The notes below the pieces were generated by a model. That model was given only the letters and a program-made list of their open reading frames with translations, was not told where the DNA came from and did not search any database. Positions 55,963-64,000 of a stretch of DNA of 64,000 nucleotides are shown piece by piece. The DNA comes from Cyclaneusma minus (taxonomy: Eukaryota > Ascomycota > Leotiomycetes > Marthamycetales > Marthamycetaceae), in contig JAKZHN010000004.1 of assembly GCA_037179335.1 (NCBI GenBank), forward strand, positions 1,736,001 through 1,800,000, written 5' to 3'. Within the stretch, counting starts at the first letter, position 1. Each line of letters starts with the position of its first letter. The position numbers were made by a program, and so were the translations under genes.

Positions 55963-56335
55963 GTATATAGAACAGTTTCTGTAACTGAATATCGAATCGA
56001 ATGGCTGTCGTGGCCTGATTGGTAGGTTGTTGGATGTATGGATTTCCTGTAAAGCTAAGAAACCAATGACTTCCCTAATTCCCGGATTCCCCTAACGGGA
56101 GGTACTGGGTTTGATTCCTTTTGCTTTTTTTTACACCTTTTTTGGTATAGTACTGGGTTTGATTTTCTTGCACTTTTTGCAATTTCTTTGGCAATTCTTT
56201 TGGCATTTTATAACTCGCGTCAAACATTATTAAAATACTTAATCTTGCTCTCCCTCGAATTTTATAGCAAGACAAGCTTGGCGGAATGAATTTAAACTCT
56301 TTCTCCCCAGTTGTTCTTCTAATCACCCTGATCGG
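55963..56335 (+). mobile_element. tRNA-derived SINE-like element, family 2 copy e
   Basis: About 370 bases, starting ATATAGAACAGTTTCTGTAA as in copy c. A-box TGGCCTGATTGG is at 56011-56022 and B-box GGGTTTGATTCC at 56107-56118. The B-box region (TACTGGGTTTGATT) is repeated at about 56151-56164 in an internal duplication. T-rich runs follow. The 3' module has AAGACAAGCTTGGCGGAAT at about 56269-56287, like copy c, and ends near CCCAGTTGTTCTTC. The head (GGTTGTTGGATGTATGGA) is closer to the two copies near 9.4-10.2 kb. Confidence 0.7.
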
Positions 56336-56439
56336 AAGGGTTGAGACTTAAGAGATGAAATCAACGCTTTTCTCATAATCCTTCCTCTTCACTCCGCATA
56401 TAGACATCCCCTCAACAGCCACCATACCACACCACCATT

Positions 56440-57399
56440 CTACGGGCTCAACCTCTTGATCGTCCACTCCTCTCCCTCCCCCTCCACCCTCTCATAAACA
56501 AAGCGATCATGCAACCTACTCTCCCTACCCTGCCAGAACTCCACCCTCTCCGGCACCACCCTCAACCCGCCCCAAAACTCCGGCACATCAATCTTCTCCT
56601 TCCCCTCCCACTCTTTCTCCACATTCCTCACCCTCTCCTCCAACTCCTCTCTCCCCTCCAACACACTACTCTGTCTACTCGCCCATGCGCCAATCCGACT
56701 TCCCCTCGCCCTCGTATCGTAATAAACCTGGCTCTCCTCCCTGCTTAATCTTTCGACTTTCCCTTCAACCCTAACCTGCCTCTCCTGCTCTCTCCACCAA
56801 AACGTCAAAGAAGCGAAGGGGTTCGAAGCGACATCAGCAGCTTTCCGCGATGTTTCCCAGTTGGAATAGATCACGAAGCCGCGCGGGTCGAGTTCTTTGA
56901 GGTAGACGAAGCGGGCGGAGACGCGGCCGGATGGCAGGCTGGCTGTGGAGAGACAGCAGGTTTCGGGTTGGTGGACGGGGATGGGGGCTGGGGCGGATGT
57001 GGTGGTGTTTGTGCTGATTGAGAGGTCGGAGATTGGGAGTTCGTCGGGCTTGGAGGGGTTGGGAGGGTTGGGATTGGCGGGAGTCGCGATGGGTTTTTGG
57101 GCGTGTGCGAACCAGGCGTGGAATTGGGTTAGGGGAGAGGGCGAGAGGGTGGAGCCGGAGAGGCTGCCTTGGAGGTACTGGTCGGCTTGGGCGTTGGTTT
57201 TGTCGCCAGCGGGCGCGACTGGGGATGTGGTTAGTTGAAGGATTGGCTTTGGGGAACGGAGGAGGCAAAGGAGCTTACAGATCAGCTTTTCGGCATTCTT
57301 GGAGGAGGTGGGATGGGAATCGCTCCCTGGGCCTTTGTAATTCATGGCTACGCGTGAAGTAAATGAAGAGCGGAGGCGGAGAGGCAATGAGGTGCGCAT
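56440..57399 (-). CDS. PDX3: Pyridoxamine 5'-phosphate oxidase
   Basis: Predicted 299-residue FMN enzyme that oxidises pyridoxamine- and pyridoxine-5'-phosphate to pyridoxal phosphate. Exons are 57399-57279 and 57218-56440; the intron is 60 nt (GTAAGC..CTAACC..CCAG). The FMN-binding core is PSGRVSARFVYLKELDPRGF, then YSNWETSRKAADVASNPFAS. The C-terminal signature EFWGGLRVVPERVEFWQGR followed by SRLHDRFVYE and a final KRLSP is diagnostic. An extra Pro/Ser/Thr-rich segment (about residues 85-125) makes it longer than the roughly 230-residue norm. The N terminus MRTSLPLRLRSSFTSRVAM could be a mitochondrial presequence; starting at 57345 (MNYKGPG) would give a cytosolic form of 281 residues. Confidence 0.93.
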   Translation of the reverse strand: MRTSLPLRLRSSFTSRVAMNYKGPGSDSHPTSSKNAEKLICKLLCLLRSPKPILQLTTSPVAPAGDKTNAQADQYLQGSLSGSTLSPSPLTQFHAWFAHAQKPIATPANPNPPNPSKPDELPISDLSISTNTTTSAPAPIPVHQPETCCLSTASLPSGRVSARFVYLKELDPRGFVIYSNWETSRKAADVASNPFASLTFWWREQERQVRVEGKVERLSREESQVYYDTRARGSRIGAWASRQSSVLEGREELEERVRNVEKEWEGKEKIDVPEFWGGLRVVPERVEFWQGRESRLHDRFVYERVEGEGEEWTIKRLSP

Positions 57400-58644
57400 G
57401 TAAGTTTGAGTGATGGTCTGAAAGTTGTTTTCAGTGCGATGTGCAGATGGCAAAGTGCGGGGTAGAAGAAGGGTCGTCTGGCGTCGTTCAATGTTGTGGT
57501 AGAAAAAGTGCGGAACGTACGATTGTCACCTCACGTTTGTCGAGTCAACTCCAATCCCGCAGCTTCACGATGTCATGATGCGGTCGCGGATGTGCCAGCT
57601 GGGGTCGAGCTAGCGGGTAGGGGTGTGAGAAAAGCCAAATCTACGACCCACCCCGTGACCTGACGCTGGTGTGTTAATAGAGTAAGATCAAGCCACACCA
57701 TCGGTACCTGATAAGGCTGACCAGCGAGTTAGCGCATCTTGATAAGCGAGCTCTCCGAGAGGCTTTTGCAGCTGTCGCATCACCTTCCCTCCTCGAGTTC
57801 AATCTCGTACACCGACCCTACCCGCGACTGTCTCCCGACCTTTCATCTGAAGTTGTTAAGATTCTCAGCAGTTAGGATTCTCACTTCTCAGAGATAGATT
57901 TTCCCCGAGACTGAAAGTATCTACTTTCCTCTTCTCTCTTTTCTTTCAGTACACACTGATCAGTTTCGGACCTTTGACTGTTTCGTTCTTCCATTCTCCG
58001 CACCCCGCTGGGTTTTCTGTCGTTTGAAAATTTGCTTACTGTCTGCGGACACCCTTCAGATTTCATATAAGTCTATCTTCAGGATTCGGAAGTTTACGCA
58101 ATGGTGTCGAGTTAAGTGGCGGCTGGGCTTTCGACCCACTTATTCAACGTCACTCTACATATGGCGATTCGACAAATTCCCATTCCAGAGGGATCTGCAA
58201 TTTAAGCTCTTCACAAAAATCCGGCTACCCACTTTACTATGTGTCACTACGTACCTTACTCTAGCTGAGGCGCAAAACTGATATGGAATGCGGCGACTAC
58301 GAGGTGCTACCTGGAGATTGTCAGGTTGAGGGCTGAAGTGATGTTGCGAGTCCTGCTCAGGAGACGTCGTTTCCGGTTATGAGACTCTCATGTCTTTGCC
58401 ACCGTCTTCGGCTCGTGCTTTGCAAAAGAGAAAAGTCTGTGGACTGTGTGGGGTCTCTGGCACGCCCCCTTGGGGACCCCATCGTTCATGATGCCGGTGT
58501 GCATAGGAGGACATTCACGGTGGGCCGAACGTCATTTATGTGGACCACTGCTGCACGCATGCGATATCAGATATATCAACATGAGAGTTCCCCTCCAAAC
58601 CCCCAAGCTCTCCATCCTTCACTATTGTGTTATCTCTCGTAGGT
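57400..58644. other. Intergenic between divergent genes
   Basis: 1.2 kb holding the promoters of PDX3 (-) and of the MFS transporter (+). CTCGTAG just upstream of the transporter ATG resembles an acceptor, so a 5' UTR intron or an extra upstream exon is possible. No other gene is visible. Confidence 0.4.
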
Positions 58645-60485
58645 ATGGCACAGTCCCGCGAGCACGAGTCTTCCTTGCCAGAGTCAGTCGCCCAGAGAGA
58701 ACGAGACTTTCAATTTCCTCCAACGCATGACTTGGAGAAAGAGGATGGGAGTTCTCGCAGCAACAAACGAGACGAGGCCGACGATGAGCCTCAAACGGCG
58801 CACACAGAGGGAACCCCCAGTTCCGGATCTAACACCCAGATTGGCACGCCCGACCTGTCCAACGGTGTTCGCGAGAAGAAGAAAGTGCATATCGACCCCA
58901 ATGAGAAACGCGAGTTGAAAGAAACCGAGTGCGAAGAAATCCTTGCGTATAGCTGGCCGACATGGAAGAAATGGATGTATCTCTCGTCCGTGGCCTGCAT
59001 TCAGATCGCCATGAACTTCAACACATCAGTCTTCCCGAACGCTGTCGATCCACTAGCGACATACTGGAATATCAGTCAGCAGGAAGCACGTGTGGGGCAG
59101 ATGATCTACCTTGTGCTCTACTCCTTTGGCTGCGAGCTATGGGCACCGTGGAGTGAAGAATTTGGGCGTTGGCCGATCCTTCAGCTGTCCATGTTTCTCA
59201 TCAACATCTGGCAAATCCCTTGCGCACTGGCTCCAAACTGGGGTACCATCGTTGTCTGTAGAGCACTGGTAAATTATTTCCCTTTCCATACATGTTTTGG
59301 ATGATAGCTAACATGAACAGGGCGGTCTTTCTACTGCTGGCGGAAGTGTGACTCTTGGTCTCATTGCGGATCTCTACGAACCAGAGAATCAGCAATGGCC
59401 GCTCGCTTTCATCGTCTTGTCTTCCTGTATCGGTACCAGTGTTGGCGGTATCATTGGTGGCCCGATTCAACGATGTAAGGCAATCCCCCCTTTCTAACAC
59501 CAACAGAGTGCTAACGATCAGAACAGTCTTGTCGTGGCAATGGTTTTTCTGGATCCAGCTGATTTTTGGGGGTTTCGCGCAAGCCTGGTTCTTTTTCATG
59601 CCCGAGAGTCGGGCAACGATCCTCATGGACAGAGAAGCGAAACGACGTCGCAAGACGGGAGAGGATCCTGGCATCTACGGACCAAACGAGCTCAAATCAC
59701 CTCGGGTCTCGCTGAAAGAAGCTGGAAAGATCTGGGTCCGACCATTCCACATGTTTGTTCGCGAACCCATTGTGCTTCTCTTGTCCATCTTGTCCGGTTT
59801 CTCCGATGCTCTCATCTTCACCTTCCTCGAGAGCTTTACCCTGGTCTATCAGCAGTGGGACTTTGGAATCCTCGCTCTAGCCTGGGCTTTCATTCCCATC
59901 AACTTGGCCTACTTCCTGACTTACTTTACCTACTGGCCATGGTTCATGCGAGACGATCATATCCGCAAAACCCAGGGTGAGGACTCTCTTCTACCCGAGC
60001 GTCGCCTGAAATGGCTGCTCTGGCTCGCGCCACTGGAGCCCATCGGCCTCTTCGGCTTCGCCTGGACATCTCTCGGCCCCCCGCGCGTCCACTGGATAGC
60101 ACCGATGATCTTCTCCGTCCTCGTCGGCATGGCCAACTACGCCATCTACTTCTCCTCAGTCGACTACATGATAGCCGCCTACGGCGTGTATTCGGCCTCG
60201 GCAACGGGCGGCAATGCATTCGCGCGAGACTTCCTCGCTGGTATTGCTGCCATGTATGCCACACCCATGTACCAGAACCTGAGTCCCAAATACCCTACCG
60301 AGTACGCCACGACCATCCTGGCGTGCCTGTCGTGCTTGATCGTGGCGCCCATCTATGTCTTCTACTGGAAGGGTCCGCAGATTCGTGATGCTAGCAAGTT
60401 TGCCCAGACGCTGGCTGCGGACCGCAAGGCAGCAGGAGTGCGGCGATTGAGCGCGGATCCGAAGATTGAGAACTTGGAGGTGTAA
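58645..60485 (+). CDS. MFS transporter, DHA1-type drug/polyamine antiporter
   Basis: Predicted 578-residue membrane protein. Exons are 58645-59268, 59321-59474 and 59527-60485; both introns are 52 nt with CTAAC branch sites. The first 110 residues are a hydrophilic cytosolic tail (EKRELKETECEEILAYSWPT). About 12 hydrophobic segments follow, beginning with KWMYLSSVACIQIAMNFNTS. The stretch GGLSTAGGSVTLGLIADLYE and the WQWFFWIQLIFGG after the second junction are typical of DHA1 family members. A long central loop (MDREAKRRRKTGEDPGIYGP) separates the two halves. The family exports drugs, polyamines or metabolites by proton antiport; the substrate here is unknown and no biosynthetic cluster adjoins it. 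The start is taken at the first ATG after the possible 5' acceptor. Confidence 0.9.
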
Positions 60486-62274
60486 GGCTTGTCATCGTAT
60501 TTGCGATGTTGAATGTTCTTGAATATAATGGGCCGGAGCAGGTAGGCATAGATGATAGATGATAGATATGATCGAGATACTCTAGCATTGGCAGTTTGTT
60601 CCGCATGCGGCATGTTTGGAGTTGGACAACGGTTGAGCATAGGGTTATTTCAAATAAAAAAGCGATCATCGTTCATCAACTTTCTACCGCCCTTTGCACA
60701 CAATGAGGTAAAAAGTGATGATACCTAGGTCCCCTGTGGGCAACCCAACTAATCAAAATTGGGTAGAATACCTTAAGATGCGAATCATGCGATGAACTCT
60801 GGTTCGGATCAATGACAAGGGAAAGATCAGTTTATGGATAATACTCAAAGTCTTTCGGGTGAAATCATGAATATTTAAAATCTTTGAGATATAAGTTTCT
60901 AAGTTGCTAATTGCTCAAACACGTTACACTGCTCTCCAACGAGCTGATTCCCACGTATCAAAATTCAAAATCGTAGATTTAATATGAATTAAGCGATTCT
61001 GAGGAACGATACCCATAACATATTTAAAGTCTAGACACTAGAATGATAGCTATTTCCCCCATCTAGTCCAGATTTAAACGCCGGATAGTAGGTCGTTATG
61101 GGAGTTTGTAGGGAGAATAGCCTTGGCAGCCTTGCGCCGATTATGTCACCCAAAAGTCGAGATACCGAAGCTCCTCAGCGCAACTTTTTCCTCGGGCCAT
61201 CATACCATCCCGACACAACTCCCCAGCCCCAGCAAGGTCCGTATGCGATGCGCCGCTTCAGCTCCAGCTCCTCTGACAACCAGCAGATCGCCAGTATCAA
61301 AATGGCCGGACTCCAGCTCTCAGAAGAATCCAAGGTCTGCTTTGCGAAGCTCCAGCATCGAGGCGGCCTGAACTGACTTTCTCAAAGGAGCGCATTGGCA
61401 AGATCATTGACATCTCCCGAGTCGCAATCCATTAGTGAGCCCTGCCGAACTGAACATTTATCTGCTGCTGGTTTCTGACTTGTCACAGTGGATACTTGCC
61501 TTTGATCATCTATCTTGGTATGGACACCAAGACTTGCGAACGACGACAACCCTTTTTCTGACGATTGCAGGCTACACACGCAGTGAACCAAGGCCCGCTC
61601 TGATCCGGTAGGTCCTCGGAGCTCCACGCCTGGTCTTTGCGATGTACTGATCAGCGATCTTCAGACTCTTCTCGCCCCTTGCCTAGATGGAGACGACGGG
61701 TGATGCGGCGGCTAGACTTCGACGTCGAACATGGAGATGCACAAAAATAGCGGCATAGGCCGGAATCGAAGACTGAATGTAATAATAAGAGGGATCTGGA
61801 GTTCAGCAGGGAATGGTTGCACAATGCTTCATTTGGGTGGGATGGAGAGCATCATGTTTGTACCATACGCATTTGCGCCCTTCGCCGCTCCAGCATAAGG
61901 AATGGCAGTCGATGACCTTCGCTTGAGCCTTGAGGCTATCGGAGGGTCAGATCTTGGGACGTTCACGTATCTGGGTTTATGTGAGAGTCGGCACCATGCT
62001 CCCAGGTTGCGATGCAGGCCTAAATTGAGGACATTCCCAAGAGACCAGAAAGTCTGCGAATTACCAAGGTCTCCAGAGATGACCGGGATAGCGCAGGAGA
62101 ACTAGAACGGCATATGTTAACTTCCCGGTCAAAAAGGTCACAATTCATCCTCGGCATAAGGTTTCTCCGGCGCAGAGCTCCGTCATTCCAATGACGATGA
62201 TTCATGTTCAGAAAAATACCTCAGTTCCAGCAAGGCAAAATGAAAGCTGCCACAATGCTACCACGTCCCACCAC
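60486..62274. other. Intergenic, 1.8 kb
   Basis: Partly AT-rich at 60.7-61.1 kb. A 92-codon frame at 61098-61376 (+) has an IASIKMAGLQLSEESK motif but no known domain and is not called. No repeat similar to the others was seen. Confidence 0.35.
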
Positions 62275-63295
62275 ATGACTGACCATCATGGGCGCCTCTC
62301 CACCGCATGGGTCGAGACCATTGCTGGCCTCAGTGCTGGCACCGCCTCTACTCTGGCATCTCATCCACTTGACGTGATAAAAACCCGCCTGCAAAGTACT
62401 CAAGCCCCGACAAACGCCCATTTCCTACAAGTAGCTGACTGTCTCAGTTCACCGCAGCCTATCTTCAACACCCCTCTCAAGCTTCGCAGTCCTCCGCTCT
62501 CTCCTCCGAAATGACCGGCCCGTACAAGCTCTCTACCGCGGCCTAACGCCCAACCTTCTGGGGAACGCCAGTTCCTGGGCCCTCTTCTTCTACGTCAAGC
62601 AATTCGCAGAAGGCCAACTGCGCCTCTTCCACAGCCGTGACTCACACTCCTCCGCAGTGCCTGAGCAAGCTCAGATCGATCGCCAGGATCTCTCGCCCCT
62701 CGACTACTTCATCTCGTCCGGAGTTAGCGGCCTCGCCATTACAATCGCCACCAACCCAATATGGGTTCTCAAAACTCGCATGCTGTCTTCCGACCGCAAT
62801 GCCAAAGGCGCATATCCTAGCACCTGGAGCGGCTTGGCTAGTATCTATCGACATGAAGGATGGCGAGGTTTCTACAAGGGGCTGGCAATTAGCTGTGTGG
62901 GTATTATGCATGGTGCGGTGCAATTTGCGACCTATGACTCGTTGAAGAAATCGTGGCAGAAGCGGCTTGAAGATGAGGGGGAGGAGGAGAAGGCGAAGAT
63001 TAGCAATGCCGCGACAGTGGTGCTGAGTGGCACTTCGAAGGTTGTGGCTGGCACGGCTGTGTATCCGTATCAGGTTGTGAGGAGCAGATTGCAGACGTAC
63101 GATGCGGAAGAGAGCTTTGGGAAGGGGATTAGGGGGGTAGCCAGGATTGTTTGGCGTGAGGAGGGCTGGAGGGGGTTTTACAGGGGGCTAGGGCCGAATA
63201 TTGTGAGAGTGCTGCCATCCGCGTGGGTGACGTTCCTGGTTTACGAGAATGTGCGGTACTATCTGCCGCGGATGGGAGATGCTGGAGCGGGATGA
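62275..63295 (+). CDS. FLX1: Mitochondrial carrier, FLX1-type FAD/folate transporter
   Basis: Predicted 322-residue inner-membrane carrier. Exons are 62275-62395 and 62448-63295; the 52-nt intron (GTACTC..GCTGAC..TCAG) joins KTRLQ to IHRSLSS. Three carrier repeats are present with signatures SHPLDVIKTRLQ (residues 29-40), TNPIWVLKTRM and VYPYQVVRSRLQ. The second one, NPIWVLKTRM, is characteristic of the FAD/folate carrier branch (yeast Flx1, human SLC25A32). YRGLTPNLLGNASSWALFFY also fits that branch. Flx1 moves FAD across the inner mitochondrial membrane; which of FAD or folate is moved here is not certain. Without the splice the second frame would lose the YRGLTPNLLG region. A longer upstream ATG at 62191 adds 28 non-conserved residues. 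Confidence 0.9.
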
Positions 63296-63767
63296 GGAGG
63301 TTTGCTTGCTAGATTGGAAAAGGGCAATCTGCAGTTCACCTCGCCATCACATGACCATCTCAACATCTTGAATCGTTTGTTGCACATCGACCAAGGGATG
63401 TCGCGAAAGTCGTTTTTGAAACTTGATTCTTGGGAGTTTTAAACAGAATAGTCTGATAGAGTGGGAAATTCTGCATAGATTGATGTATAACACGCCTGGG
63501 TTTGAATATTTGTGGCTTGTATAAAAGCCGAGATAATTATATTTTCAATATAGCTTCCAGTTCCTAGTAACTTTAAGGTGAGCGGCGCGCCAAATGGTGA
63601 ATCTAGAAGTCGAATGACAGGAAATGGGGCACTCACGAGGGCTCGTGCGGGCCGCTGCATATTTTAAGTGCACCAGCTGTCAAAACTCAATCCAATCAAT
63701 CCTCAATTCAACGCAAACGACCCCAATCTCAGCCCTACCGTCGCTCTGACCGAAGCGTCAAAACGAA
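63296..63767. other. Intergenic
   Basis: Between the carrier and URM1, both on the plus strand, so it should hold the URM1 promoter. I see no gene. Confidence 0.4.
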
Positions 63768-64000
63768 ATGGCTTCGTCCGAAGACACCATCCCCATTGTC
63801 GTTGAATTCACGTATGTTCTTCACTACTTGAACACCGACAAAGTACATTTCCAGCATCACTGACAATCCGGCGCAGCGGGGGGCTGGAAATGCTCTTCTC
63901 AGACAAACGCAAGCACGAGCTGCATGTTCCTGCCAAAAGATCCGATGCCACTGGCCCCACAAGAGTGAAGGAACTTGTGCAATTTTTGTGCAACGAGGTT
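63768..64000 (+). CDS. URM1: Ubiquitin-related modifier Urm1 (5' part, cut by window edge)
   Basis: Partial gene running off the right edge. Exon 1 is 63768-63811 and exon 2 starts at 63878; the 66-nt intron (GTATGT..CTGACA..GCAG) splits a Thr codon. Urm1 is a ubiquitin-like sulfur carrier that delivers sulfur for 2-thiolation of tRNA wobble uridine and can modify proteins. The joined product starts MASSEDTIPIVVEFTGGLEM and continues LFSDKRKHELHVPAK, then RVKELVQFLCNEV. The pattern V-V-E-F-x-G-G-L-x-x-L-F is the family start. The C-terminal Gly-Gly lies beyond the window. Confidence 0.88.

Overview
The window is nuclear DNA of a filamentous ascomycete, most likely a dothideomycete. Genes are split by short introns (about 48-120 nt; one of about 307 nt) with GT..AG ends and CTAAC/CTGAC branch sites. 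The gene set is eukaryotic: actin, RPA49, MAK16, SUV3, eL41 and URM1. The class assignment is an inference from gene style and content, because no comparison could be run.

Layout. Positions 1-3.6 kb are an AT-rich, gene-less block that looks like decayed mobile DNA. It is strongly depleted in CpG and does not show the usual CpA-directed RIP pattern. Positions 4.3-15.8 kb carry actin (-, six exons), a small secreted cysteine-rich protein (+), the Hsp70 exchange factor FES1 (+), two neighbouring tRNA-derived SINE-like copies, a WHIM-type chromatin protein (-, six exons) and a GFA-domain protein (+). Positions 17.6-33.2 kb mix housekeeping and accessory DNA: RPA49 (-), ribosomal protein eL41 (-) and a secreted histidine acid phosphatase (+). 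These lie between two paralogous genes of an unrecognised family (17.6 and 31.0 kb), with SINE-like elements, LTR-like fragments and 19-bp repeats around them.

Positions 33.9-42 kb are a dense housekeeping block: mitochondrial helicase SUV3 (-), exocytosis factor MSO1 (-), and ribosome biogenesis factor MAK16 (-) head to head with the mitochondrial tRNA-modifying GTPase MSS1 (+). A small repeat-containing acidic protein follows at 42.6 kb. Positions 42.8-49.1 kb are gene-poor and hold one decayed coding region. Positions 49-64 kb carry a histidine-rich allergen-like protein (-), a 981-residue disordered protein (+), another SINE-like copy, pyridoxamine-phosphate oxidase PDX3 (-), an MFS transporter (+), a FLX1-type mitochondrial carrier (+) and the 5' part of URM1 (+), which runs off the right edge.

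No operon or gene cluster with one common pathway is visible. Several genes serve mitochondria (SUV3, MSS1, the FLX1-like carrier) or ribosomes and RNA (RPA49, eL41, MAK16, URM1). The parts least explained by known families are the intron-sharing paralog pair, two tRNA-derived SINE-like families with at least seven copies, a dispersed 19-bp repeat, and the CpG-poor AT block.
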